DNA of 64,000 nt from Palsa-504 sp963744005 (GTDB lineage Bacteria > Actinomycetota > Actinomycetes > Streptosporangiales > Streptosporangiaceae), in contig CAVURU010000003.1 of the NCBI GenBank assembly GCA_963744005.1, positions 3,224,001 through 3,288,000 of the forward strand, read 5' to 3'. The notes below the pieces were generated by a model that saw nothing but the letters and a program-made list of their open reading frames with translations, was not told where the DNA came from and ran no database searches. This document shows, piece by piece, positions 17,681-25,745 of this stretch. Every line of letters starts with the position of its first letter. Position 1 is the stretch's first letter. The translations under genes and the position numbers were made by a program.

Positions 17681-18265
17681 TCAGGCTCCGGAGTCGCCAG
17701 GCGTCCAGTCCGGGTCCCGGCCGATGAAGCCGAGCATCCTGGCCTGCGGGCCGGCGTCGTCCTTGACCGGGACCCGGGGCCCGTACTGCCCGGAGGACCG
17801 CATGACCTGCTCGATCGGCTCCATGCCGGCCAGCAGCCCGGCGCAGAAGGCAGGGTCGAGCCGGTCGTCCTGGCCGGTGGCGCGGGCCAGGTCCCAGGTG
17901 TGCATGAACACGTCGGCCGTGTAGAACTGGTCGATCGCGCGGTCCAGCGGCAGCTGGCCGATGTGCTCGTTGGTCAGCACCAGGTCAGCGGTCGCCGGGT
18001 CGTCGAGCAGCGCCTGCACGGCGTCGTACTGGACCTGCCACGCGGCGACCGGGTCAGCATCGACGCCCGGCCCGGCGGGCAGCCGGATGCGGGTGCCGGC
18101 GGCCAGGAAGGACGGGAACCACCCGGTCAGGTGACGCACCACGTCCCGGGCGGTCCACTCCGGGACGGGCGAGGGCACGTCCCACGACCGGACGCCCCGG
18201 ACCCGTGCCGTGAACGCCTGGCCGATCTCGCGGTGCCGGTCGGCGGGCCGGTCAGACAGTGCCAT
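17681..18265 (-). CDS. TIGR03086-type / DinB-like metal-binding protein
   Basis: A 194-residue helical protein of the DinB/mycothiol-dependent maleylpyruvate isomerase superfamily. It shows WTARDVVRHLTGWFPSFL near the N-terminus and FMHTWDLARATGQDD centrally; the His residues of the HLxxW and HTWDLA motifs are the usual metal ligands. It overlaps the SRPBCC gene upstream by 14 bases and is the third gene of an ArsR-SRPBCC-isomerase operon, an arrangement common in actinobacteria. The cellular substrate is unknown. Confidence 0.78.
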   Translation of the reverse strand: MALSDRPADRHREIGQAFTARVRGVRSWDVPSPVPEWTARDVVRHLTGWFPSFLAAGTRIRLPAGPGVDADPVAAWQVQYDAVQALLDDPATADLVLTNEHIGQLPLDRAIDQFYTADVFMHTWDLARATGQDDRLDPAFCAGLLAGMEPIEQVMRSSGQYGPRVPVKDDAGPQARMLGFIGRDPDWTPGDSGA

Positions 18266-18734
18266 CGGCGAGCATCTCCTCGAGCTTGGCGTAGCCCTCG
18301 TTGACCCCGGTCTCCATGCCGCTGCGGAGCCAGGCGTCCCGGCTCTCGAAGCTGTCCACCAGAGACTGGGTGCGCAGCCGGGTCCGGCCGTGGCCGAGGT
18401 CCTCGAACCACAGCGTCTCCAGGGCCACGCCGTCGGGTTCGGCTTCGTAGGTGAACGTCTGCACGATGCGGTCCGGCCGGACCTCGTGGAAGCAGCCGCG
18501 GAACGCGTACTCCTCGCCGTCGCGGCGGGACACGAACCGCCAGCGGCCGCCGGTGCACGCGTCCCACTCCTCGATGCGGGTGGCCAGGGAACCGGGGCCG
18601 ACCCACTGCGCGAACAGCACGGGATCGGTGTGGGCCCGGAACAGCTGCCCGGGCGTGGCCGCGAAATCGCGGGTCACGCGGATGATCGGCAGGTCCGGGT
18701 CGGCCTCGATGCTGGCTTCGGTGATGGTCGTCAT
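18252..18734 (-). CDS. SRPBCC (AHSA1-like) protein
   Basis: A 160-residue START-like hydrophobic-pocket protein: IIRVTRDFAATPGQLFRAHT, then WDACTGGRWRFVSRRDGEEYAFRG written in parts across the sheet, and a C-terminal helix WLRSGMETGVNEGYAKLEEM. The ATG at 18734 overlaps the stop of the ArsR gene (ATGA), so translation is coupled. AHSA1-like proteins coded directly after ArsR repressors are widespread and their ligand is generally unknown. Confidence 0.82.
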   Translation of the reverse strand: MTTITEASIEADPDLPIIRVTRDFAATPGQLFRAHTDPVLFAQWVGPGSLATRIEEWDACTGGRWRFVSRRDGEEYAFRGCFHEVRPDRIVQTFTYEAEPDGVALETLWFEDLGHGRTRLRTQSLVDSFESRDAWLRSGMETGVNEGYAKLEEMLADGTV

Positions 18735-19087
18735 GCCACGCTCCCCTGCTGCTCGTCGTTCCCGGTCTCGGTTTCGTTCAGTTGCGCGAGGACCGCGTCC
18801 AGGCGGCGGTAGCGCTCCTCCGCCTGGCGCCGGTAGCGCTCGATCCACTTGTCCATCAGGTCGAAGACCCTCGCTTCCAGCCGGACCGGCCGAGGCTGGG
18901 GCCCCGGCGGCCGGCTCACCACCCCGGCGTCCTCGAGCACCTTCAGGTGCTTGTACACGGCCTGAAGCGAGATCTGGTACGGCTCGGCGAGCTGGTTCAC
19001 GGTCGCATCCCCGGCGGCCAGCCGGGTCACGATGTCGCGCCTGGTCGGATCCGCGAGGGCCGCGAAGATCTGGGATATCTCGTCCAC
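18731..19087 (-). CDS. ArsR-family winged-helix repressor
   Basis: A 118-residue protein with the ArsR fold: MDEISQIFAALADPTRRDIV, recognition region VNQLAEPYQISLQAVYKHLK and wing LEDAGVVSRPPGP. There are no metal-binding cysteines, so it is the SRPBCC-associated subclass. GTG 19087 has GAGGAGA upstream. It is the first gene of the three-gene operon and probably represses it through the paired palindromes at 19116-19178. Confidence 0.85.
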   Translation of the reverse strand: MDEISQIFAALADPTRRDIVTRLAAGDATVNQLAEPYQISLQAVYKHLKVLEDAGVVSRPPGPQPRPVRLEARVFDLMDKWIERYRRQAEERYRRLDAVLAQLNETETGNDEQQGSVA

Positions 19088-19115
19088 CGCGCCGCCGTCT
19101 CCTCGATCCGTTGTT

Positions 19116-19178
19116 TTAACTTACCGGTTGAAAGGAACGCTATGCGGCCGCTCGCCGATGTGTCAACTTTTTGGTTGA
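19116..19178. promoter_or_regulatory. Two 16-bp palindromes, probable ArsR operators
   Basis: TTAACTTACCGGTTGA (19116-19131) and TCAACTTTTTGGTTGA (19163-19178) share the design (T/C)AACTT-N4-GGTTGA, with arms AAC/GTT and identical length, 47 bases apart. They lie directly upstream of the arsR-type gene, in a locally AT-rich patch. The repeat of the same palindrome strongly suggests a dimeric repressor site pair. Confidence 0.6.
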
Positions 19179-19270
19179 AAGAGCTGCTCAGAAGCCGGGT
19201 GAGCGCCACGGCGGAAGTTGCGGCGCGGCCAGCAGTATCGTCGAAGGCAGGGTCCGGATGCGAGACGGCC

Positions 19271-19583
19271 ATGACGGCAGGCGAGCCGGTGACGGGTGAG
19301 CAGACCGCCATGCGGCACGTCCTGCGGGTGGACGAACTTCTGCCGTACCCGGCAGCGGCCGTGTGGCGGGCACTCACGGATCCCGGCCTGATGGCCGGCG
19401 GGCTGATGCCCGACGACTTCGTGCAGGAGGCCGGACGTCATCGGCGGCACCGGCTGCGGGCCGCGCGGCCACCGCACCTCCGTCCGGCGCGCCGGCGAGG
19501 TGTCCGCCACCGTCGCTGCCTGGCGGGCATGCATCCAGCGCCTCTCGGACGCGCTGGCCCGCGACGGCGGCGGGCGAGACTGA
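19271..19583 (+). pseudogene. Internally deleted SRPBCC gene remnant
   Basis: The first 45 codons encode a typical SRPBCC start (RHVLRVDELLPYPAAAVWRA, then LTDPG). After about 19430 the plausible reading moves to another frame, ending VAAWRACIQRLSDALARDG, which resembles the C-terminal helix of the same family. The central sheet is missing. The whole is about 100 codons, against the usual 150, so this is a decayed copy next to the intact SRPBCC operon. Confidence 0.5.
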
Positions 19584-19661
19584 CCCTGGGCTTGGCCTGA
19601 CGGGTGTTTGCGCAGTTCAGAGGGGCTATAAGGGCGCCCCGTTCGGGCGTATGGTGATTTT

Positions 19662-20873
19662 ATGGGCGGTCCGCTCGAGGGCTGGCGGGTCCTGGATCTC
19701 AGTCAGGGCATCGCCGGGCCCTACGTCACCAAGCTGTGCTCCGATTACGGGGCGGACGTGATCAAGGTCGAACGGCCCGGCGCGGGCGACGTGTCCCGGC
19801 GGATCGGCCCGTTTCCCGGCGATGACCCGCATCCGGAGAAGAGCGGGATGTTCCTGACGCTGAACACCGGCAAGCGCGGCGTCACCCTCAATCTGGCCAC
19901 CCGGACCGGCCGGGAGCTGCTGCTCGGGCTGGCCGCCCAGTGCGACCTGGTCATCGAGAGCTTCCGGCCCGGCACGCTGGAAAGGCTCGGGCTGCCGCCG
20001 GAGCGGTTCGCCGAGGCCAGCCCGGCGTCGGCGCTGGTGCGGATGTCCAACTTCGGGCAGACCGGGCCCATGCGCGACTTCGCGGCCGACGACCTGATCG
20101 AGTACGCCGCCTCGGGCGTCTTGCAGATCTCCGGCCTGCCCGACCGCGGGCCGGTGGCGCTGGGCCTGTTCACCTCGCTGTTCCTGGCCGGGGCGATCTG
20201 CGCGCCGCTGGCGCTGGGCGCGATGCGGGCCGCGCACCGCGACCAGCAGCAGGAGATCCTGGACTTCTCCATCCAGGAAGCGCTGGCCGGGTCGATGGAC
20301 CGGGGCGGGCCGAACCTGGTCAGCTACCAGTACAACGGGGCGCTGGCCACCGTGCGCCGGGCACCGGACCAGCGGCGGACCGCGCTGCCGGCCGGGGTGT
20401 ACCGGTGCGCCGACGGCTACATCTCCGTCTCCACCCACGTCGGCTGGTTCGACCGGTTCTGCCGGGTCATCGGGCGACCGGAATGGCTCACCGACCCGAG
20501 GATGACCAGCAACCTGAACAATCCCGAGGTCATCGGGGACGAGGTGGACGCCGCGTTCGGCTCGTGGCTGAGAGTGCGGACCAAGCGGCAGGCCATGGAC
20601 GAGGCGCAGGCGGCGGGGTGGCCGATGTCAGCGCTCAACACCCCGGCCGACGTGTGGCGCGACCCGCACATGCGGGAGCGGCGGTTCTTCGTGACGCTGG
20701 AGCACCCTGAGGCGGGGGCGGTGGAGCTGCCCGGGCTGGCCATGCGGTTCTCCGGGACGCCGGGTGAGCTGCGCCGGGCGCCGGAGCTGGGCGAGCACAA
20801 CGCCGGCGTGCTGGGCGAGCTCGGGTACACGGCGGCAGAGGTGGCGGCGCTTCGGGCGCAGGGCGTCATCTAG
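19662..20873 (+). CDS. CaiB/BaiF family CoA-transferase
   Basis: A 403-residue class III CoA-transferase with the family start VLDLSQGIAGPYVTKLCSDY, the CoA-site GADVIKVERPGAGD and LNTGKRGVTLNL, and the late segment RCADGYISVSTHVGWF. At the position where formyl-CoA transferase has its catalytic Asp (xQDA context) this protein reads IQEAL, with Glu in place of Asp by eye alignment. CoA transfer between carboxylic acids is the expected reaction. The methyltransferase gene follows 26 bases later. Confidence 0.8.
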   Translation: MGGPLEGWRVLDLSQGIAGPYVTKLCSDYGADVIKVERPGAGDVSRRIGPFPGDDPHPEKSGMFLTLNTGKRGVTLNLATRTGRELLLGLAAQCDLVIESFRPGTLERLGLPPERFAEASPASALVRMSNFGQTGPMRDFAADDLIEYAASGVLQISGLPDRGPVALGLFTSLFLAGAICAPLALGAMRAAHRDQQQEILDFSIQEALAGSMDRGGPNLVSYQYNGALATVRRAPDQRRTALPAGVYRCADGYISVSTHVGWFDRFCRVIGRPEWLTDPRMTSNLNNPEVIGDEVDAAFGSWLRVRTKRQAMDEAQAAGWPMSALNTPADVWRDPHMRERRFFVTLEHPEAGAVELPGLAMRFSGTPGELRRAPELGEHNAGVLGELGYTAAEVAALRAQGVI

Positions 20874-20899
20874 GCCGGCCGGAATGCGAGCATGACAAG

Positions 20900-21679
20900 G
20901 TGACGCGGTCAGCTAACCGGAGGCAGTGGAACGCCAACGCCGTCGCGTGGACCGAACTGTCGCGGGCCGGCTTCGATGTCTACCGGGACCTGGTGAACAC
21001 CCCGGCGTTCTTCGAGCTGCTCCCGCCGGTCGACGGGCTGACCTGCCTGGACCTGGGCTGCGGTGAGGGGCACAACACCCGGCTGCTGGCGGGCCGGGGG
21101 GCCCGGGTGGCCGGCCTGGACGTGGCCGACTCGTTCATCGCCGCCGCCGCCGGAGCGGACCGCAGCGGGATCCGTTATCTGGTCGGCGACGGGGCGGCGC
21201 TGCCCTTCCGGGCTTCGGCCTTCGACGCCGTGACGGCGTTCATGAGCCTGATGGATGTCGGCGACCCGGAGCGGACGCTCGGCGAGCTGGCGCGGGTGGT
21301 GCGACCGGGCGGATTCGTGCAGTTCTCGATCCTGCACCCGGCGAGCTCGACCCCGATCAGGCGGTGGATCAACGACGAGTCCGGTACCCGCGAGGCGCTG
21401 GCCGCCGGTGACTACTTCGCTCAGGGCCCGCTCACCGAGACGTGGATCTTCGGCGCGGCACCCGACGAGGTGAAGGACCGGTTCCAGCCGTTCACCATCA
21501 CCTACGCCCGGCGGACCCTGGCCGGGTGGCTGACCGCGGTGCTGAGCGCCGGGCTGGCCATCGAGGCCATCGCCGAGCCGTGCGCCGACGAGCAGACCGC
21601 CACGGCCCACCCGGAAGTGGCGGACACCCGGATCGCGCCGTACTTCCTCATCGTGCGGGCCCGCAAGCCGCAGCCCTAG
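20900..21679 (+). CDS. Class I SAM-dependent methyltransferase
   Basis: A 259-residue Rossmann methyltransferase. SAM motif I is LDLGCGEGHNTRLL, motif II acid GLDVADSFI, motif post-I GDGAALPFRASAFDAV and LARVVRPGGFVQFSIL for the fourth strand. The substrate is not predictable. GTG 20900 starts 26 bases after the CaiB stop, so the two are probably cotranscribed. It ends 7 bases before the convergent SnoaL-like gene. Confidence 0.8.
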   Translation: MTRSANRRQWNANAVAWTELSRAGFDVYRDLVNTPAFFELLPPVDGLTCLDLGCGEGHNTRLLAGRGARVAGLDVADSFIAAAAGADRSGIRYLVGDGAALPFRASAFDAVTAFMSLMDVGDPERTLGELARVVRPGGFVQFSILHPASSTPIRRWINDESGTREALAAGDYFAQGPLTETWIFGAAPDEVKDRFQPFTITYARRTLAGWLTAVLSAGLAIEAIAEPCADEQTATAHPEVADTRIAPYFLIVRARKPQP

Positions 21680-21686
21680 ACCCTGG

Positions 21687-22217
21687 TCAGCGCCAGGTCG
21701 TCCGGCGGGCGCGGCGTCTGGCGGCGGCGGCGCGCAGCAGGAAGGCCGCGGACGGGGGCACCCAGCCTGCTTGCCGGGCCATGGCCAGGTCGTCGCGGTT
21801 GGCCCAGTGCTCACAGACCAGGCCGCCGGTGGTGCGGAACCAGTGCGTCTGGGTGACAGCGAACTCTCGCCCGGTGGGCGGCATGGCCGTGTCCACGTCG
21901 GCGGTACCCGGGCGGTAGTTGACGAAGGGGCCGGTATGCCGGGCATGCATGGTGACGTGCACGACGACCAGGTCGTCCTGGCTGACGGCCTGGTGAACCT
22001 CGAAGCGCAGGCCGGAGAAGGCCGACCGCAGCCACTGGGCGGTAGCCCAGAACCCGGCCGGTCCCGGCAGGCGCGCGGGCGGCGGTTCGCTGGCCGCCTC
22101 CCGGTTGACGGCTTCGGCGTGGTAGATCTGCTCGAAGTCCTCGCGGCTGCCCTCGGCCATCAGGTGCAGGCTGCGGACGCACACGGCGGTCGTCTCGTGA
22201 TCGGTGCTGGTGGCCAT
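21687..22217 (-). CDS. SnoaL-like polyketide cyclase / ester cyclase family protein
   Basis: A 176-residue NTF2-fold protein: CVRSLHLMAEGSREDFEQIY, GFWATAQWLRSAFSGLRFEV, VVVHVTMHARHTGPF and a closing THWFRTTGGLVCEHW. SnoaL-like proteins of this sort are isomerases/cyclases or ligand binders. The last 20 residues are Arg/Ala-rich. ATG 22217 has GGAGGG upstream. It is divergent from a TetR gene and shares its operator region. Confidence 0.72.
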   Translation of the reverse strand: MATSTDHETTAVCVRSLHLMAEGSREDFEQIYHAEAVNREAASEPPPARLPGPAGFWATAQWLRSAFSGLRFEVHQAVSQDDLVVVHVTMHARHTGPFVNYRPGTADVDTAMPPTGREFAVTQTHWFRTTGGLVCEHWANRDDLAMARQAGWVPPSAAFLLRAAAARRRARRTTWR

Positions 22218-22252
22218 GAACGGCTCCCTCCGGACGGGCCCGGCCTATTTGA

Positions 22253-22293
22253 TAGGGTCGTGCCCTAACTAACCTTGATAGGGTGTGACCCTA
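22253..22293. promoter_or_regulatory. Double TAGGGT-ACCCTA operator for the divergent TetR pair
   Basis: Two 15-base palindromes, TAGGGTCGTGCCCTA (22253-22267) and TAGGGTGTGACCCTA (22279-22293, perfect), repeat with a 26-base period between the SnoaL-like and TetR start codons. The second sits over an alternative GTG start (22285), which argues that the TetR gene really starts at ATG 22300. The layout predicts autorepression and control of the SnoaL-like gene. Confidence 0.65.
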
Positions 22294-22299
22294 ACGAAT

Positions 22300-22947
22300 A
22301 TGGCCGATCCCGTCAACTCCCGGCGCCGGGCCTACCACGCTCCGCAGCGCGCGGCCGCCGCTGCTCGTACCCGGGAGAGCATCGTGGCCGCGGCCCAGGA
22401 GGTCTTCGAGCGGCTGGGCTGGTCCGGCACCACCATGCGCGCGGTAGCCGCGCAGGCCGGTGTCTCGGTCAAGACGGTCGAGGCGCTCTTCGGGACCAAG
22501 GCCGAACTGCTGAAGACGACCGTCGACTACGCCATCGCCGGGGATCTGCGCCCGGTCCCGGTGCTCGGCCGCGAATCGGTGGCCGCCATGCAGGCCGCAC
22601 CCGACGCGGCGGCCATGCTCCGCCTGCACGCCCGGCACGCCCGCGACATCAACGGCCGCGCCGCGGCCATCTTCTGGGTCGTCGAGCAGGCCGCCTCAGA
22701 CAGCCCGGACATGGCCGCGCTCTGGACGGAGATGACCGGCAACCGCCGTACCGGCGCACATTGGGCCGCGGTCGGCCTGCTGGCCAAGCCGGGCCTGGCG
22801 GCGCACGTGACCCTGAGCTACGCCGAGGACGTCCTGTGGATCGCCATCGACCCGGCGACCTACCGCAGCCTCACCCACGGCCGGGGCTTCAGCCCGGCGG
22901 AGTTCGAGGCCTGGATCGGGGACTACTACCAGAGGATGCTTCTCTAG
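22300..22947 (+). CDS. TetR-family regulator
   Basis: A 215-residue repressor. The N-terminal helix-turn-helix is RTRESIVAAAQEVFERLGW followed by TTMRAVAAQAGVSVKTVEAL, with a divergent ligand domain. ATG 22300 (MADPVNS) is chosen because an upstream GTG lies inside a palindromic operator. No Shine-Dalgarno is visible, so the message may be leaderless. It likely represses itself and the divergent SnoaL-like gene. Confidence 0.8.
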   Translation: MADPVNSRRRAYHAPQRAAAAARTRESIVAAAQEVFERLGWSGTTMRAVAAQAGVSVKTVEALFGTKAELLKTTVDYAIAGDLRPVPVLGRESVAAMQAAPDAAAMLRLHARHARDINGRAAAIFWVVEQAASDSPDMAALWTEMTGNRRTGAHWAAVGLLAKPGLAAHVTLSYAEDVLWIAIDPATYRSLTHGRGFSPAEFEAWIGDYYQRMLL

Positions 22948-22990
22948 GGCCAGCCGGTGGGCGCTTAACGGAATGGCGCGGAGCGGCTCC

Positions 22991-23006
22991 GCGGAAACGC
23001 CGGAGG
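22991..23006. repeat. Dispersed intergenic repeat, copy 1
   Basis: GCGGAAACGCCGGAGG, in the gap between the TetR stop and the convergent mycothiol-enzyme gene. An identical copy is at 24499 and a two-mismatch-or-less copy at 25709. All three are intergenic. Confidence 0.45.
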
Positions 23007-23045
23007 CCGGGTCAGCGGGCCGGAATCCCGGCATGGCCGGGCCCC

Positions 23046-23786
23046 TCAGCGACGGAGCCGCGTCCAGGAGGCGGCGAGCTCGGTCCGGCCGAAGACGTCC
23101 AGGGCATCTGCGGAACGCCGGTTCGTCAGCCACAGGAGGAGATCCGAGCGGGTCCCGCGCAGGGCCGTGTCCGCCTTGAGGTGCCCGGGCACGGCCGGGG
23201 TGGCCGCCTGGAGATCGATCCACCATTCCGCAGGCCCGTCGGTGGCGTGCAGATGAAGGGTGCCGGCCAGTTCCCCGGAGGACTCCCGAGCCAGCATCCC
23301 GGGGAGGAACTCGACCATGAATTCCTCGATCCCGGCGGCGGCCACGTCCCCGTCCAGCGGATCGGGTGACGGCCCGCCGCCTGCGGCGAGCGCGTCCTGG
23401 GCGTCCCAGCGGTGGATGGCCACCTCGACCGCGAGACGCCGGTTCCACCAGGCCGCACGGTGATCCCCGGTACTGGAGAAGGTCCACACCTCGGCGTCAG
23501 GGCGGGCCGAGCCGAGGACGTCCAGGGCCCGGTCCAGGCTGTCCAGGTACCAGGGCGGCAGATCGGCCGGGTCCTGCGGTTCAGGGTCGAGGCTGCGCCG
23601 GCTGACCCGCTCTCCGGACGTGACGACGGCGGCCATCCAGACCAGGATGCCGCCCATGTGGCGGACCAGCTCAGCCGCATCCCACCCCGGGCACTGCGGC
23701 ACCGGCCGGTCCCAGCCGGCCTGGGCCGCGGCCAGCAGGGAGCGAGCGTCGTCGGCGGCGGCCTGCAGTTGAGCGGCATCCTCCAT
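23046..23786 (-). CDS. Mycothiol-dependent maleylpyruvate isomerase family protein
   Basis: A 246-residue DinB-fold protein: VPQCPGWDAAELVRHMGGIL at the N-terminus, RLAVEVAIHRWDAQDAL in the middle and a C-terminal SCP2-like domain with LHATDGPAEWWIDL and DTALRGTRSDLLLWL. These match the MDMPI family: an N-terminal metal/mycothiol domain plus a C-terminal sterol-carrier-like domain. It would use mycothiol as cofactor in an isomerisation or conjugation. The family call is solid and the substrate is unknown. Confidence 0.8.
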   Translation of the reverse strand: MEDAAQLQAAADDARSLLAAAQAGWDRPVPQCPGWDAAELVRHMGGILVWMAAVVTSGERVSRRSLDPEPQDPADLPPWYLDSLDRALDVLGSARPDAEVWTFSSTGDHRAAWWNRRLAVEVAIHRWDAQDALAAGGGPSPDPLDGDVAAAGIEEFMVEFLPGMLARESSGELAGTLHLHATDGPAEWWIDLQAATPAVPGHLKADTALRGTRSDLLLWLTNRRSADALDVFGRTELAASWTRLRR

Positions 23787-23876
23787 GACGACGAGTCTGG
23801 CACGTCGCGGTACGACCGGCCGGTTCAGGCTTGTCGATCGCCGGGGAGTTCCGGCGAATCGGCGGTTCCGGAGGCG

Positions 23877-24461
23877 CTAGGGGGACAGCCGTTCGGTGAT
23901 CCAGGTGTCGCCGGCCCGGCGGTAGCGGATCCGGTCGTGCAGGCCGTCCGGGGACTCCTGCCAGAATTCGACGCGGTCGGGCAGGACGCGGAAGCCGCCC
24001 CAGCGCTCGGGACGGGGAAGGCCGGCGTCGTCCGGCAGTTCGCCGGCCTGGGCCCGGAGGGCGGCCAGGTCGGCGATGACGCTGCTCTGGTGCGAGGCAA
24101 CCGCGTTGCGGCGGGTCACCGGGGGGCGGGTCCGCCAGTACCCGCGGGCGGCCTCCTCGCCGGCCGGCTCGACGGGTCCGGCGACCCGCACCTGCCGGTG
24201 GACCGGGTGAAGCCAGTGCAGCACGGCCGCCGCCTGCGGGTTAGCGGCCAGCTCGGCGCCCTTGTCGCTGGTGAGGTCGGTGAAGAAGACCAGTCCTGGG
24301 GTGGTACCGCGGAGGATCACCAGGCGTGCGGAGGGCATGCCGTCCGGGGTGGCGGTGGCGATGGTCATGGCCTCGGGCAGCGGCTCTCCCGCATGCCGGG
24401 CTTCCGCCAGCCAGGCCGCCAGCTGGCGCAGCGGATCGGCGTCCAGCTCGCTGATGTCCAC
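23877..24461 (-). CDS. pdxH: Pyridoxamine 5'-phosphate oxidase
   Basis: About 194 residues matching the FMN enzyme that oxidises pyridoxamine/pyridoxine phosphate to pyridoxal phosphate. Visible features are PEAMTIATATPDGMPSARLV, the FMN-site GLVFFTDLTSDKGAELAAN, HQSSVIADLAAL and the C-terminal RWGGFRVLPDRVEFWQ with HDRIRYRR. GTG 24461 (DISELDADPLRQL) is taken as the start since upstream residues are not conserved. It is divergent from the PPOX F420 gene, 117 bases apart, with a dispersed repeat between them. Confidence 0.85.
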   Translation of the reverse strand: MDISELDADPLRQLAAWLAEARHAGEPLPEAMTIATATPDGMPSARLVILRGTTPGLVFFTDLTSDKGAELAANPQAAAVLHWLHPVHRQVRVAGPVEPAGEEAARGYWRTRPPVTRRNAVASHQSSVIADLAALRAQAGELPDDAGLPRPERWGGFRVLPDRVEFWQESPDGLHDRIRYRRAGDTWITERLSP

Positions 24462-24498
24462 CTGCCCAGTATCGCGCCCGCTTCCGCAGGGCGCTTGC

Positions 24499-24514
24499 GC
24501 GGAAACGCCGGAGG
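24499..24514. repeat. Dispersed intergenic repeat, copy 2
   Basis: GCGGAAACGCCGGAGG, identical to the copy at 22991, in the divergent gap between pdxH and the PPOX gene. Confidence 0.45.
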
Positions 24515-24578
24515 TCCCGGCGGCGGCGCGATCGGCTAACGTCTGCGGTGACCCGGTCCTAAAGCGCGAGGAGTCCCT

Positions 24579-24983
24579 GTGCCCGTGCCACTGCCTGATG
24601 AGCTCCTTGACCTGCTCGGCCGCCCGAGCCTGTGCTTCATCGCGACGATCATGCCGGACGGCTCGCCTCAGCTCACCCAGACCTGGGTTACCACCGACGG
24701 CACGCATATCGTGATCAACACCCCGGAGCACTCACAGAAGGCGCGGAACGTCGCCCGCGAGCCGCACGTGGCGGTCAACATCGTCGATCCCGGCAACACC
24801 AGGCGCTACTTCGCGGTGCGCGGCCGGGTGATCGCGACCACCACCGAGGGCGGCGCGGAGAACATCGACGAGCTCTCCGAGAAGTACCTGGGCCGGCCGT
24901 ATCCGAACTTCGGCGGAGGCCCGGAGCCGAGGATGATCGTGACGATCGAGGCCGACTCCGTTCGCGAGACGGGTGCACGCTAA
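24579..24983 (+). CDS. PPOX-class F420-dependent oxidoreductase
   Basis: A 134-residue split-beta-barrel protein: LLGRPSLCFIATIMPDGSPQ, TWVTTDGTHIVINTPEHSQK and VAVNIVDPGNTRRYFAVRGR. This matches small F420H2-binding reductases of the pyridoxamine-oxidase-like superfamily, found in mycobacteria and relatives. It would reduce enones or other substrates with F420H2, or bind F420 without catalysis. The start is GTG 24579 after GCGAGGAG. The end is convergent with an unknown gene 18 bases away. Confidence 0.78.
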   Translation: MPVPLPDELLDLLGRPSLCFIATIMPDGSPQLTQTWVTTDGTHIVINTPEHSQKARNVAREPHVAVNIVDPGNTRRYFAVRGRVIATTTEGGAENIDELSEKYLGRPYPNFGGGPEPRMIVTIEADSVRETGAR

Positions 24984-25001
24984 CCGCTCTGGATAAGTCG
25001 C

Positions 25002-25565
25002 TCAAGGTGCCGGCAGCGAGCCGGATGCCGCGCCTTCGAGGAGCTGGCGCCAGTGGGCAGCGGCGGCGGCCGCTTGAGGTCCGGTATTCCCCGGCTTGAG
25101 CCGACGCGCGGCCGTCGTCCAGTCCATCACGGTACCCACGTCAGGGATGGCCAGGACGGCCGCCTTCCCGGCCTGGCGAAGCACATGCCCGCCCTGGGGC
25201 AGGTCCTCGCCGGTGAAGGAGACGATCCGGTCCACGCCGTCGATGCGCAGCATCATGCTGCGTTCGCCGACACGGTACGGCCGAAGACCCCGGGCCAGCC
25301 CGAAGCCGCCGGGAACCGGCCGGGGGAGGCCGAGCTCCGCGACCGGCCCGATCCACTCAGTGGTGCGCCAGAGCCGCCAGCCGACGCGCCAGAATTCGAC
25401 ATAGGCGGCCCGGCCATCGGTGCACTCGCCGAGGATGGCCCGCCGCACGCTCGAGGCATAGCCGGGCAGGCTCTGCATCACGTACATGCGCCGAGCCCAC
25501 ACCTCGATCACGTCAGCGCGCACCAACCGGACCGAGGGGTCCGCTAGCGCGCCGGGTCTCGTCAT
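25002..25565 (-). CDS. Conserved-looking hypothetical protein, 187 residues
   Basis: I do not recognise this protein. It is soluble, with VRLVRADVIEVWARRMYVMQ near the start, EFWRVGWRLWRTTEWIGP, VGERSMMLRIDGVDRIVSF and a C-terminal AAHWRQLLEGAASG. Codon use is typical of the genome and the frame stays open, so it is probably real. ATG 25565 (MTRPGAL) is chosen over an upstream start. Possible nucleic-acid or redox roles are guesses only. Confidence 0.5.
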   Translation of the reverse strand: MTRPGALADPSVRLVRADVIEVWARRMYVMQSLPGYASSVRRAILGECTDGRAAYVEFWRVGWRLWRTTEWIGPVAELGLPRPVPGGFGLARGLRPYRVGERSMMLRIDGVDRIVSFTGEDLPQGGHVLRQAGKAAVLAIPDVGTVMDWTTAARRLKPGNTGPQAAAAAAHWRQLLEGAASGSLPAP

Positions 25566-25708
25566 CGTCCGCCTCCGTGATTCTCCGTCACTGTGGCGGA
25601 GGCCGGGCGCAACGGCCTGATACATGACGTCATTTCCCGATTCCCGGCCGGCTGGCCACCCTGCTCTCAGCAGGGCGTGGCGGCGGCCGTGATCCGGTGC
25701 GCGTTTCC

Positions 25709-25724
25709 GCGGAAACGCCGACGG
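25709..25724. repeat. Dispersed intergenic repeat, copy 3, with an 18-bp perfect palindrome
   Basis: GCGGAAACGCCGACGG resembles copies 1 and 2. Here it is part of the perfect palindrome GCGTTTCCGCGGAAACGC (25701-25718), in the gap between the unknown 187-residue gene and the DUF1707 gene. Confidence 0.45.
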
Positions 25725-25745
25725 CCCGGCGGCACCGTCGCCCGG

